From contig JBBSQX010000015.1 of assembly GCA_038243605.1 (NCBI GenBank), forward strand, positions 24,733 to 88,732: a stretch of DNA of 64,000 nucleotides, read 5' to 3'. The position numbers and the translations under genes were made by a program. Positions 51,671 to 60,823 of this stretch are shown piece by piece. How positions within the stretch are numbered: the stretch's first letter is position 1; each line of letters starts with the position of its first letter. Under the pieces are notes generated by a model. That model worked only from the letters and a program-made list of their open reading frames with translations. It had not been told where the DNA came from and made no database searches. The DNA is from Terrimesophilobacter sp038243605. GTDB taxonomy: Bacteria; Actinomycetota; Actinomycetes; Actinomycetales; Microbacteriaceae.

Positions 51671-52876
51671 ATGGATAAGGATGAACTCATCACACTTCTC
51701 TCCGCCGAAGGTTTGAGATTGCTTGACGAGTTGCCCCCTTACAACTCGGGGTCAGACATCGTGCGCATGGTGAGTGATCTGCGCTCCTCTGGGCACTCAC
51801 CCGAACTCGTTGCCGCCGTGCTCACGCAAGCAAGACTCCGCCGGCGCGGGGCGGCGAAGTTCGGCGAATTTGCCGAACGGATGCTGTTTACCGAGGCGGG
51901 CCTCGAGCAAGCGACCAGATTGTCAGTTGCGGCGTTGCATGCCCAGCGCTTTCGTTCGGCGGGCATCCGCCGCGTTGCCGACCTCGGATGCGGGATCGGT
52001 GGCGATGCTCTCGCCATGGCGGCACTCGAGATTGACGTCGTTGCTGTCGAGCGCGACGAGGTTACGGCGGCGATTGCTGCATACAACTTGGCGCCGTGGT
52101 CGAACGCACACGTCGTTAATGCTGCGGCAGAAGATTTCGATCTCGACAGTGTCGACGGGGTCTGGCTCGACCCCGCCCGCCGAACAACTGCTGACGGCAA
52201 AACACTGCACCGCTCGCGAAACCCTGACGACTGGTCCCCCTCACTTGACGTCGCCTTCGACATTGCACAGGCCACCCCGACCGGTATCAAGCTCGGTCCA
52301 GGCGTCGACCGGGACATCGTTCCAGAAGATGCTGAAGCACAGTGGGTTTCGGTCGGTGGCGATGTTGTCGAGCTCGCACTGTGGTTTGGGGCACTCGCTC
52401 GCGATGGGATCCGCCGCGCAGCAACCGTGATCGGACCACACGGAAGCGCCGAACTGGTTGCGAACGCCGACAGCGCTGACGTCGGGGTTCGAACGCTAGG
52501 CGAGTTCATGTACGAACCAGACGGCGCCGTCATCCGCGCTCGCCTCATCGGAGATCTCGGTCGCCAGATCGGTGCGGGAATGGCAAGCGATGGCATCGCC
52601 TGGCTCACCTCGGATGTCGCCATCGACACCCCTTTTGCCTCTCGCTTTCGTGTGAAGGAGTGCATCCCCTACGACGTGAAGGCGCTCAAGAGACTGGTGA
52701 AAGCGCACGGCATCGGCACTCTCGAAATCAAGAAGAGGGGAATCGACGTTGACCCGGCTGTACTCCGAAAGACGCTCGCGCCAAAAGGAAAGAATGCGGC
52801 AACCATCATCCTCACCCGCGTGGATGGACGTCGCAGCGCGCTTCTTGCCGAGCGCGAAGGATCAAGTACAGAATGA
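51671..52876 (+). CDS. THUMP-like domain SAM-dependent methyltransferase
   Basis: 401 residues from ATG 51671; an earlier GTG (51632) lies within CIRCE 2 and is disfavoured. SAM-binding motif I is VADLGCGIGGDALAMA near residue 100, with VVAVERDE (motif II) and DGVWLDPARRT (motif IV region). The C-terminal segment (VKECIPYDVKALKRLVKAHGIGTLEIKKRGIDVDP) resembles the THUMP-like domain of this actinobacterial family. Probably an RNA methyltransferase; target unknown. Confidence 0.88.
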   Translation: MDKDELITLLSAEGLRLLDELPPYNSGSDIVRMVSDLRSSGHSPELVAAVLTQARLRRRGAAKFGEFAERMLFTEAGLEQATRLSVAALHAQRFRSAGIRRVADLGCGIGGDALAMAALEIDVVAVERDEVTAAIAAYNLAPWSNAHVVNAAAEDFDLDSVDGVWLDPARRTTADGKTLHRSRNPDDWSPSLDVAFDIAQATPTGIKLGPGVDRDIVPEDAEAQWVSVGGDVVELALWFGALARDGIRRAATVIGPHGSAELVANADSADVGVRTLGEFMYEPDGAVIRARLIGDLGRQIGAGMASDGIAWLTSDVAIDTPFASRFRVKECIPYDVKALKRLVKAHGIGTLEIKKRGIDVDPAVLRKTLAPKGKNAATIILTRVDGRRSALLAEREGSSTE

Positions 52877-53313
52877 GGCTGAACAGAGAGGTCCAGAACA
52901 GGGCGATCCAGAACAGGGCGATCAACTGGGCACGGCAGCACCGCATCGGCGTTGGCCTCAGTGCGGGCTTCCTCGCCTTGTACGCCGCCGCCTACGGCTT
53001 CTTTGCCGCCCGCGACCCCTACAGCGAAACGATTTTTCCTCCGTGCATTGTTCTGCATCTGTTCGGCTTCCAGTGCCCCGGATGCGGGGGAACCCGAGCG
53101 ATGTACTCTCTGCTGCACGGGGATGTTGCCGCATCTCTCGTCATGAACCCGGTCGTTGTCGCCGGATACGTCACGGTCGCGATCTCGCTGGTTGGCGTTC
53201 TCCTACAGCAACGCGGAGGAAAGCGATCCTCCCAAACGTTGTATTGGATCGCTGGCGCCGTGACAGTGGGAGCAATTCTGTGGAGCGGGCTGATACGCGA
53301 TCTCTTGCCGTGA
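52873..53313 (+). CDS. DUF2752 membrane protein
   Basis: 146 residues, ATGA overlap with the methyltransferase. One helix near residues 30-50, then the DUF2752 signature FPPCIVLHLFGFQCPGCGGTRAMYSLLHGD (Cys-Pro-x-Cys-Gly-Gly-Thr-Arg) and two more helices. The CPGCG motif may bind metal or form a disulphide. Function unknown. Confidence 0.88.
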   Translation: MRLNREVQNRAIQNRAINWARQHRIGVGLSAGFLALYAAAYGFFAARDPYSETIFPPCIVLHLFGFQCPGCGGTRAMYSLLHGDVAASLVMNPVVVAGYVTVAISLVGVLLQQRGGKRSSQTLYWIAGAVTVGAILWSGLIRDLLP

Positions 53314-53353
53314 CGCGGGCTACCATCTCGCTGTCGTTAAGACGAGCGACGGC

Positions 53354-54031
53354 TCAAAATAGGCCGAAGTAGCCGCGCCCGAAACTGGATAACAACGCCG
53401 TCACGATAATGACAACGCACACCGCTGCCACCACGTAGCCAGTGATGATCCCAGCGAGGGCAAGGCCCCGTATTCTTTCTCTGGCCAAACCGAGGTGGCC
53501 GAGAATGATGCCAGCCAACGCGAACACCAACCCGCTTCCAAAGCAGCACATAAAGGGGATGCCTAAGACACTCAACACCAGCGAGAGGATGCTCAGGACG
53601 CTCGACGCCGAACGGGGTGATTGAATCGCAGGCGGAGTTGCGACGCCATACGGCGCAGGAGGCAGCGGCGGGAGCGGCGGATGCCCTGCTGTCGGAGTGA
53701 GTACTGCCGGTGCGGGTGGTACTGCTGCTGGAGGTGGCGATGATGCTGGAGGCGCGGAGGCGGCTGGAGGCGCGGAGACGGCCGGAGGCGCCGATTCTAC
53801 GGGAGGCACCACAACCGGTGGGACTTCAACCGGGGGCACTTCGGCAGGCAGAACCGACGCCGCCGTTTTCGAGTCTGGCTCCGGCGCGGACTTTGGCCTT
53901 GTTTTGGACTTTGACTCGGACTGTGACTCGGACTTTGGCTTCGACTTCGGCTTTGACTCTGACTCTGGCGTAGCCGGACCGTACGGGCTTTCGCGGGAGT
54001 CACGTGCGTCATCTGGCGGGGTCTTGGGCAT
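53354..54031 (-). CDS. DUF4190-type membrane protein with long Pro-rich N-terminus
   Basis: 225 residues from ATG 54031 (the adjacent ATG 54034 is equally possible). About 15-50 alternate Lys/Ser/Glu (SESKPKSKPKSE), about 55-130 are Pro/Ala/Val-rich, and two C-terminal helices carry the DUF4190 pattern LSLVLSVLGIPFMCCFGSGLVFALAGIILGHLGL. The low-complexity part is probably disordered and cytosolic. The downstream half of this small family is encoded next door. Confidence 0.78.
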   Translation of the reverse strand: MPKTPPDDARDSRESPYGPATPESESKPKSKPKSESQSESKSKTRPKSAPEPDSKTAASVLPAEVPPVEVPPVVVPPVESAPPAVSAPPAASAPPASSPPPAAVPPAPAVLTPTAGHPPLPPLPPAPYGVATPPAIQSPRSASSVLSILSLVLSVLGIPFMCCFGSGLVFALAGIILGHLGLARERIRGLALAGIITGYVVAAVCVVIIVTALLSSFGRGYFGLF

Positions 54032-54068
54032 CATCTTCCTGGCGTACGCAGTTACTAAAGGCATTCGT

Positions 54069-54107
54069 CTCATGCCCTCCGTGCCTTACCGGCACGAAGG
54101 GCATGAG
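54069..54107. terminator. Hairpin between the two DUF4190 genes
   Basis: CTCATGCCCT (54069-54078) pairs with 54098-54107 and CGTGCC (54080-54085) with GGCACG (54091-54096), separated by one mismatch; loop TTACC. It lies 36 bases past the 118-residue gene's stop on the minus strand and probably terminates it. Confidence 0.7.
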
Positions 54108-54142
54108 ACCGCAACGGAAGCAATGCCTCCGTTACTTAATAA

Positions 54143-54499
54143 TTAGTAGCCGTACCCGTAGCCGCTTGTGGCTGCGCCGCCCACAATAACAACGACGAAG
54201 ATGACGTAGATAACAGTGATGACCACGGCGATTCCCGTGAACACGTATCCGAGGATCGTTCCCCAGAGCGCGAGCTGCTGTCCGCCCTCACCTGTTCTCT
54301 TAATCTGCTTCATCGCAATGTGGCCACAAATGATTCCGGCGAGCGGAAACACGAATGCACCGATGAGCGCAATAATTGCGAGCACGTTGGTGGATGAGCC
54401 TGTTGCAGGCGCTGCTGCGTAAGGCGCGTAAGGAGCGGCAGGAGCAGCAGGAGCTGCGCCGTACGGCGGCGGAGTCGAAGGTACGTTGGGGTCAGTCAT
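54143..54499 (-). CDS. DUF4190 membrane protein
   Basis: 118 residues. A Pro/Ala/Tyr-rich N-terminus (about 35 residues) precedes two helices with the DUF4190 pattern LAIIALIGAFVFPLAGIICGHIAMKQIKRTGEGGQQLALWG, ending in a GYGYGY tail. It may modulate cell-envelope processes as other family members are often beside cell-division or stress genes; function unknown. Confidence 0.88.
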   Translation of the reverse strand: MTDPNVPSTPPPYGAAPAAPAAPYAPYAAAPATGSSTNVLAIIALIGAFVFPLAGIICGHIAMKQIKRTGEGGQQLALWGTILGYVFTGIAVVITVIYVIFVVVIVGGAATSGYGYGY

Positions 54500-54600
54500 G
54501 TGATCTCCAGAATTTGGATACGGTCATTGGTCCAGCGCAGCTATGTTCTCACCGCTCGGCACCGCTGTCAACGTGGCGAGCCGTCGACAGACCAGAGAAC

Positions 54601-55680
54601 CTATGTCTGAATTTCGGTCACAGGCAGTGTTGAGTCGGCTCCGAACCCCATCCCCGACGGTGCGTGGCCCGCCATGATGAGCTGTGCACCCAACGCCGCA
54701 ATCATCGCACCGTTATCGGTACAGAGCGTCAATGGCGGAATGCGCAGCTCCACGCCCGCCACCGCGCAGCGTGCCTGCGCTGCTTCCCGCAATCTCGCGT
54801 TCGCAATCACGCCACCTCCGAGAAGAAGCCTTGGCACTCCACGATCGGCGCACGCGGCGAGCGCTTTCGTGATCAGCACATCAACGACTGCTTCGCGAAA
54901 ACTTGCCGCGACATCCGCGACGGGCACCTCAGCTCCATCGTCACGCACCCGTTCGACCATTCTGGCCACGGATGTTTTGAGACCAGAGAACGAAAAATCG
55001 TAGCGGTGCTTCTCCATGTCTTTCGGCAAACTGAGCCCACGAGGAAACCGGATGGCCGCGCCATCGCCGTGGCCTTCGAGCGCCGCACGGTCGATTTGCG
55101 GCCCGCCTGGGTACGACAGGCCGAGCAACCGAGCAACCTTGTCGAACGCTTCGCCTGCCGCATCGTCGATCGTCTCGCCGAGCAACTCGACATCAGAAAG
55201 GAGGTCGCGCACCAGCAGCAGGGAGGTGTGACCTCCTGACACGAGCAAGGCAATCGTTGGGTACTGAAGCTCGTCGCCCGAAAGAATGTCAACACCAACG
55301 TGACCCACGAGGTGGTTGACCGCATACAGAGGTTTGTCGAGAGAAATTGACAGCGTTTTAGCCGCAGCGATACCGACCATGAGCGCGCCAGAGAGGCCGG
55401 GGCCGCTCGTCACAGCGATGGCATCCAGCTCGCGGAGTGTTACCCCCGCCTCCGCAAGCGCCGCGGTGATGGTCGGCTCAAGGGCTTCAAGGTGGGCTCG
55501 CGCGGCGATCTCTGGCACGACGCCGCCGTAGCGTGCGTGCTCCTCCATCGAGGAGGCAATAACGTTTGCGAGCAAGGTGGATCCCCGAACGATGCCGATT
55601 CCGGTCTCGTCACAACTGGTCTCGATGCCGAGAACCAGTGGCTCTTTCTTGGCTGCGTCGCTCATGATGTGATCGCTCAC
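54601..55680 (-). CDS. tsaD: tRNA N6-threonylcarbamoyladenosine transferase TsaD
   Basis: Transfers threonylcarbamoyl to A37 of ANN-decoding tRNAs, with TsaB and TsaE. 359 residues from GTG 55680, which overlaps the rimI stop (GTGA) with GGAGGAG just before it. ASKHA fold: LGIETSCDETGIGIV, ARYGGVVPEIAARAHLE, iron-ligand His pair in VNHLVGHVG, and GGHTSLLLV. An inner ATG (55665) would shorten it by five residues. Confidence 0.96.
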   Translation of the reverse strand: MSDHIMSDAAKKEPLVLGIETSCDETGIGIVRGSTLLANVIASSMEEHARYGGVVPEIAARAHLEALEPTITAALAEAGVTLRELDAIAVTSGPGLSGALMVGIAAAKTLSISLDKPLYAVNHLVGHVGVDILSGDELQYPTIALLVSGGHTSLLLVRDLLSDVELLGETIDDAAGEAFDKVARLLGLSYPGGPQIDRAALEGHGDGAAIRFPRGLSLPKDMEKHRYDFSFSGLKTSVARMVERVRDDGAEVPVADVAASFREAVVDVLITKALAACADRGVPRLLLGGGVIANARLREAAQARCAVAGVELRIPPLTLCTDNGAMIAALGAQLIMAGHAPSGMGFGADSTLPVTEIQT

Positions 55681-56249
55681 GACTCCTCCGCCGCAACTGG
55701 GCGCTCCCCGCCCATGGAACTTTCTGCCGGCGCGTCGTTCTTCGGTGGCGGTGTCTGGAGTTCGGTGGCGGTGAAGGCATGCCCTAACCGAGCCGGAATG
55801 AGTCGCATCACAATCGCATCGACATTATCTGGTTGGTAATAGCGCGTGCGCACCGCGATCTTTTCGAAGCCGAGAGAGAGGTAGAGATTCTCTGCTGCTG
55901 GGTTATCGGCGCGCACTTCGAGAAACACTTCAGTGGCACCGCGTTTCATGGCCTCGTTCACCAGCGTGCGAACGATCAGGCGCCCAAGCCCACTTCGGCG
56001 CGACTCTGGCGCTACGGCGATGGTCTGAATGTCTGCTGATCCAGAATTGCGAGGCGCGTGCAGACCCGCGTAGGCCTCGATCACCTCCGGGGTCTCGGGC
56101 CGGAACGCCACGACATACCAGCAGAGGTCGCTTCGGAGCTCACCCAGCATGATGTCAGTAGACCACGCATCCGTCGAGAACGTGTTCGTCTCAAGGAGCA
56201 TGATGCTGTCGATGTCGGTGGGCAGTGCGCGCCTCAGTTGCCAGGCCAT
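55677..56249 (-). CDS. rimI: Ribosomal protein S18 alanine N-acetyltransferase
   Basis: 190 residues, GNAT fold. Acetyl-CoA-binding motif is PESRRSGLGRLIVRTLVNEA, with EVRADNPAAENLYLSLGFEKIAVRTRYY closing the domain. A C-terminal tail of about 35 residues follows. Starts one base inside the tsaB stop (TGATG), typical of the tsaB-rimI-tsaD cluster. Confidence 0.94.
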   Translation of the reverse strand: MAWQLRRALPTDIDSIMLLETNTFSTDAWSTDIMLGELRSDLCWYVVAFRPETPEVIEAYAGLHAPRNSGSADIQTIAVAPESRRSGLGRLIVRTLVNEAMKRGATEVFLEVRADNPAAENLYLSLGFEKIAVRTRYYQPDNVDAIVMRLIPARLGHAFTATELQTPPPKNDAPAESSMGGERPVAAEES

Positions 56250-56881
56250 CAGCTCACCCTTTTTGGGGCGTTGGGTGGCGTCACATCAGGCGAACGCAGG
56301 TAGAGGGGCTCGGCAGAAGCAAAATTGCTGCCTCGCGCGGCGAGCATTTCGGCCAGTGCGCCAATGGCTGCCGCGGATACCCACTCTGCATCCAACCGAG
56401 TGTAACTCTGTATGGCGGTTACCTGTTCTGCGATACGCTCTGGGCGAGCGAGGCCAGGCTCCGAGGCTCTGGCCGGCACGAACGAACCATCCGCGCCACG
56501 ATACGCAGACCAATAGCGTTCCTGCCGTCGAGCATCCGTCGTCACCAACAACGGGCCCTGCGAACCTGAGCGGTAGTAGTCGAACGCAACGGCATCATGG
56601 CTCACCACCCGAAGCAATGAAAGCTCGGCACCAAGCGCAAACGTCCCCGCCGCCGCGACCCCCACCCGCAGCCCCGTGAACGGGCCGGGTCCCATGCCGA
56701 TCGCCACGCCCGTCAACTGCTTCACAGTAACCCCTGCAGCGCTCAAGCACTCCACGACGAGCTCGCCGATCACTTCTGCATGGCGTCGCGTGTCATTAAC
56801 TGATCGCTCGACGCAGACCCCAGTCTGGCCGTCGACGACGGCGACACTCGTGCCGGCAGAGGTGTCCATCGCGAGAAGCAT
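56249..56881 (-). CDS. tsaB: TsaB, t6A-synthesis partner
   Basis: 210 residues. ASKHA-like but non-catalytic scaffold: LLAMDTSAGTSVAVVDG at the N-terminus and GVAIGMGPGPFTGLRVGVAAAGTFA. Binds TsaD and TsaE. Two bases separate it from tsaE. Confidence 0.95.
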   Translation of the reverse strand: MLLAMDTSAGTSVAVVDGQTGVCVERSVNDTRRHAEVIGELVVECLSAAGVTVKQLTGVAIGMGPGPFTGLRVGVAAAGTFALGAELSLLRVVSHDAVAFDYYRSGSQGPLLVTTDARRQERYWSAYRGADGSFVPARASEPGLARPERIAEQVTAIQSYTRLDAEWVSAAAIGALAEMLAARGSNFASAEPLYLRSPDVTPPNAPKRVS

Positions 56882-56883
56882 GC

Positions 56884-57375
56884 CTACAGCTTAAAGTCTG
56901 CGAAGCGCGCACCGTGGCCAAGAATGGTGACCTCGCGCGGTTCAGCAGACTCTGACCCGAGGTCATCAGATGACTCATCGGGGGATTCTGACCCACCCCT
57001 TGGCCTGCGGATGCCGATCTCCAACCACGATTCGGCAATGCCATCGAGCATTCCCGCCGCCCACTCAACAACGACGATGGAGCCCTCAAAATCAAGGTCA
57101 AGGTCATCGAGTTCCGCTGGGCGCGTGAGCCGATACGCATCGACGTGAACGAGAGGGGGCCCGGATGCTCTTGGGTGGGTTCGTGCCAAGACAAAGGTGG
57201 GGCTTGTGACCGACCCACGCACGCCAAGAGCCGTACCCATTCCCCGCACGAGCGTCGTCTTGCCTGCGCCAAGCTCACCGTTCAGTGCGAGAAGATCCCC
57301 CGCCCTCAACTGAAGCGCGATAGCCGCGCCGAGAGCTTCCATCGCGTCTGGTGTTGGGATGGTGAGCTCCATCAC
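56884..57375 (-). CDS. tsaE: TsaE, t6A-synthesis ATPase
   Basis: 163 residues. P-loop GELGAGKTTLVRGMGTALG and SPTFVLARTH, then VHVDAYRL and VVVEWA typical of TsaE. Regulates nucleotide turnover in the TsaBDE complex. Overlaps alr by 4 bases. Confidence 0.95.
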   Translation of the reverse strand: MMELTIPTPDAMEALGAAIALQLRAGDLLALNGELGAGKTTLVRGMGTALGVRGSVTSPTFVLARTHPRASGPPLVHVDAYRLTRPAELDDLDLDFEGSIVVVEWAAGMLDGIAESWLEIGIRRPRGGSESPDESSDDLGSESAEPREVTILGHGARFADFKL

Positions 57376-58475
57376 ACGCCACCGATGTATCTGCGCTCGA
57401 TCCTCGCTCCGAGCCTCGCCACAATTTCATAGTCAATCGTGTCGGCCGCGAGCGCCCACTCCCGCGACGAAGGGATGCCAAGCGCCGGATTGCCGAACAA
57501 CACTGCGCGATCCCCCACCGCTACCGCCGCATCCCCCACGTCGACAACAAATTGATCCATCGCGATGATTCCCGACACCGTGAACTGCTGCCCACCGATC
57601 GACACGGGGCCGCGGTTCGAGGCGTGACGGGGAACCCCGTCTGCGTAACCGAGCGGAACAAGAGCAAGGGTGGTGTCGCGCTCAGTTCGATACCTGTACC
57701 CGTACGAGACGCCGCTGTCGGCGGGGACTCGTTTTACCGACACAATGGCGGCGCTCAATTCGAGGGCAGGAGTCAGCCCGAACTCGGCCGGTGTGCGATC
57801 CACAAACGGCGAGAGCCCGTAACATCCCAGGCCCACGCGCACCAGGTTGAAGCGGGATTCTGGAAAACCAAGAGCGCCCTCCGTCGCGGCAAGATGACGC
57901 AGTTCCGGCTCGAGGCCGACCGACGCGGCAACCTCGTGTGCGCGAGCGAACTCGTGCAGTTGGGCGGCATCCGCCTCTGCCCCGGCGTTGGCGAGGTGGC
58001 TGAAGATTCCCCGCACCACGGGTCCACCCCCACGCTCGAGCGAACGCGCTCGCTCGAAAAGTGCCACCCAGAGCTCTGGCGCAGACCCATTACGCCCCAG
58101 CCCGGTATCCACTTTCACGTGTACCGCAGCGACCCCCGCTGCCGCCGCTCGGTCAAGCTCAGACAGCGAGCTCACGCCAACGTCAAGGCCAAGCTCAACG
58201 GCAGCCTCGAAGGTCTCGTCTGGAGAGTGCAGCCAGGTGAGAATCGGCGCGTCAATTCCAGCAGCGCGCAGCACTCTCGCTTCCGACGCGTCAATAACGC
58301 CAAGCCAGTCGGCGCCGCCGTCAAGAGCGGCACGGGCGATAGGCGCCGCTCCGTGCCCGTAACCGTTTGCCTTCGTTACGGCAAGAAAGTGAGGTGTGTC
58401 AACAATGCGGCGAAGGGCTTCGACGTTGGCGGAGACGACGTCGAGGTTGACGGTGGCTTCTCGAAGTGCGCGCAC
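57372..58475 (-). CDS. alr: Alanine racemase
   Basis: Makes D-alanine for peptidoglycan. 367 residues. PLP lysine in FLAVTKANGYGHG; second catalytic Tyr in GVSYGYRYRTE; GRNGSAPELW and GLGCYGLSPF line the PLP barrel. Two bases from acpS. Confidence 0.96.
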   Translation of the reverse strand: MRALREATVNLDVVSANVEALRRIVDTPHFLAVTKANGYGHGAAPIARAALDGGADWLGVIDASEARVLRAAGIDAPILTWLHSPDETFEAAVELGLDVGVSSLSELDRAAAAGVAAVHVKVDTGLGRNGSAPELWVALFERARSLERGGGPVVRGIFSHLANAGAEADAAQLHEFARAHEVAASVGLEPELRHLAATEGALGFPESRFNLVRVGLGCYGLSPFVDRTPAEFGLTPALELSAAIVSVKRVPADSGVSYGYRYRTERDTTLALVPLGYADGVPRHASNRGPVSIGGQQFTVSGIIAMDQFVVDVGDAAVAVGDRAVLFGNPALGIPSSREWALAADTIDYEIVARLGARIERRYIGGV

Positions 58476-58477
58476 GA

Positions 58478-58846
58478 TCAGGCGGCCTCAGCGATCACAT
58501 AGGCGATGGCCACTCCAGCGTCGTGGCTCATCGAGAGGTGGATGTGGCTGATTCCGCGCTCACTGGCCGTCTTCGCTATGCCGCCTCTCAAGGCGAACGA
58601 AGGGTTGCCCTCATCGTCTGACACGACGGGCATGTCATGCCAGTGAACGCCGTCGGACGTTCCAAGGGCCTTGATGAGCGCTTCCTTCGCCGCGAACCGG
58701 GCTGCAAGGGAGTGAACGGGCAAAAGACGAGCGCCCTGAAACTGTTCGCTCTCAGCGAACAGTCGGTCAACGAGTCGTGGAGTGCGGGCGACTGCGCGCT
58801 CAAAACGAGCAAGGTCCACGATGTCCACTCCGATTCCCACAATCAT
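58478..58846 (-). CDS. acpS: Holo-ACP synthase
   Basis: 122 residues. Transfers 4'-phosphopantetheine to acyl carrier protein. Mg-binding Asp in GIGVDIVDLARFE, catalytic region LAARFAAKEALIKALG. Lies 60 bases after glmS. The product depends on CoA, whose synthesis is started by the neighbouring coaA. Confidence 0.95.
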   Translation of the reverse strand: MIVGIGVDIVDLARFERAVARTPRLVDRLFAESEQFQGARLLPVHSLAARFAAKEALIKALGTSDGVHWHDMPVVSDDEGNPSFALRGGIAKTASERGISHIHLSMSHDAGVAIAYVIAEAA

Positions 58847-58906
58847 GGGAGAGCCTGGAGGGCGAAGCCGATACCCATCACTGTTTTACCGCACTACTCG
58901 AGCGCA

Positions 58907-60760
58907 CTACTCGACCGTGACAGATTTGGCGAGGTTGCGTGGCTGATCAACATCCAGCCCCTTCGCCGCCGCAAGTTCCATCGCAAAAATCTGCAGCGGC
59001 GCAAACTCGAGAAGCGGCTCCATCATGGTAGACGCCAGCGGAATCGTGAACACCTTGTCAGCGTACGGGAGCACAGAGGCATCCCCCGCCTCCGCAATGG
59101 CAAGGATGCGCGCACCCCGTGCGCGGATCTCCTGAATGTTGGACACAACCTTCGGATGCAGAGAATCTTTAGCCCGCGGGCTCGGCACGATCACGAACAC
59201 CGGCTGACCAGGCTCAATGAGAGCGATCGGGCCGTGCTTAAGTTCACCAGCCGCGAAGCCTTCCGCGTGGATGTACGCGAGCTCCTTGAGCTTGAGCGCC
59301 CCCTCAAGAGCTACTGGGTAACCAACGTGGCGCCCAAGAAAGAGCACAGCACGCGAATCCGACATCCAAGTGGCAAGTTCACGAATCTCGTCGTGCTGCT
59401 CCAGAACAGTGCGCAGCATGTCGGGGACCTCATGAAGCTCGGCGAGCAGGGTTGCCGCCTCTGCGGGGTCGAGAGTGCCGCGCACTCGGGCAAGATGCAG
59501 GCCGAAGAGGTAGAGCGCGGTCACCTGCGCGACCAGCGCCTTCGTGGACGCGACCGCCACCTCAGGCCCGGCGTGAGTGTAAATAACCGCGTCTGATTCG
59601 CGCGCGATCGTTGCCCCGAACGTGTTGCACACAGAGATGGTCACGGCGCCCGCCTCGATCGCGTACTTCACCGCCATGAGGGTGTCCATCGTTTCACCTG
59701 ACTGGCTGATTGACATGACGAGGGTTTTGCCGTCAATCACCGGCTCCCGGTAACGAAATTCATGCGAAAGGTCGACCTCGACCGGAATTCGAGCCCACTT
59801 CTCAATCGCATACTTGCCGATCATCGCGGCGTAAGACGCGGTACCACAGCCGAGAATAACAATGCGCTCGATCGTACGCAGCGTCTCATCGAGTGGCTCA
59901 AGTTCAGGAATCTGCACAACACCGTCGGCGTGACGACCAAGCAATGTGTTGGCGATCGCCTCTGGTTGCTCGCTGATCTCCTTCGCCATGAAACTCGACC
60001 AGCCACCCTTTTCTGCCGCAGAGGCATCCCAGGTGACCTCAAACTCTTCGCTCTGCACCGCGGCACCATCGAAATCAATGACGACAACGGAATCTGCGGT
60101 GATCGTCACAATCTCATCCTGGCCAAGCGCAACCGCGCGACGCGTGTACTCAACGAACGCCGCGACATCCGAACCGAGAAAATTTTCACCCTCACCGAGG
60201 CCGATAACGAGCGGGGAATTTCTTCTCGCACCGACGACAACGCCCGGCTGCTCTTCGTGAAGCACGAGAAGAGTGAAGGCGCCGTGCAATCGAGCAACCA
60301 CCTGACGCAGAGCCTCCGTCACGTCGCGAGTTTGCCGGAACGCGTACCCAACGAGGTGCGCAGCGACCTCACTATCGGTTTCACTCGTGAACACCGTTTC
60401 GGGGTGCTCAGCAATAAGTTCTGTCTTAAGTTCAGCAAAATTCTCAATGATGCCATTGTGAATGAGAGCAAGCTTGCCGTCGTCGCCGAGATGCGGGTGG
60501 GCGTTTTCGTCTGTGGGGCCCCCATGAGTAGCCCAGCGTGTGTGCCCGATGCCAGTGGCCCCGTCTTCTATGGGGTGCGCCGCGAGCTCGTCAACGAGCA
60601 TCTGAAGCTTGCCGGCACGCTTACAGGTCGAGAGCGTGCCAGAAGCACCAATGACGGCGATACCGGCGGAGTCGTAGCCGCGGTATTCGAGCCGCCGAAG
60701 ACCACCTATCAAGACCTCAACCGAATGATTGCTGCCCACGTAACCCACAATTCCACACAT
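58907..60760 (-). CDS. glmS: Glucosamine-6-phosphate synthase
   Basis: Fructose-6-P plus glutamine to GlcN-6-P, first step of UDP-GlcNAc supply. 617 residues. Nucleophile Cys2 in MCGIVGYVG; GHTRWATHG and HNGIIEN of the glutaminase; two SIS domains (LGCGTASYAA, ISQSGETMDTL); invariant C-terminus PRNLAKSVTVE. Its substrate product feeds GlmM, encoded nearby. Confidence 0.98.
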   Translation of the reverse strand: MCGIVGYVGSNHSVEVLIGGLRRLEYRGYDSAGIAVIGASGTLSTCKRAGKLQMLVDELAAHPIEDGATGIGHTRWATHGGPTDENAHPHLGDDGKLALIHNGIIENFAELKTELIAEHPETVFTSETDSEVAAHLVGYAFRQTRDVTEALRQVVARLHGAFTLLVLHEEQPGVVVGARRNSPLVIGLGEGENFLGSDVAAFVEYTRRAVALGQDEIVTITADSVVVIDFDGAAVQSEEFEVTWDASAAEKGGWSSFMAKEISEQPEAIANTLLGRHADGVVQIPELEPLDETLRTIERIVILGCGTASYAAMIGKYAIEKWARIPVEVDLSHEFRYREPVIDGKTLVMSISQSGETMDTLMAVKYAIEAGAVTISVCNTFGATIARESDAVIYTHAGPEVAVASTKALVAQVTALYLFGLHLARVRGTLDPAEAATLLAELHEVPDMLRTVLEQHDEIRELATWMSDSRAVLFLGRHVGYPVALEGALKLKELAYIHAEGFAAGELKHGPIALIEPGQPVFVIVPSPRAKDSLHPKVVSNIQEIRARGARILAIAEAGDASVLPYADKVFTIPLASTMMEPLLEFAPLQIFAMELAAAKGLDVDQPRNLAKSVTVE

Positions 60761-60823
60761 GAACCAAATTTTATGTCACGGGAACCCGCGCGCCCAACAC
60801 GGTCGACGAGTATTCTGTTCAGG

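Noticed and set aside
59762..60823. N-terminal extension of coaA by 354 codons
   Set aside because: It is antisense to glmS, and the family start lies at 60824.
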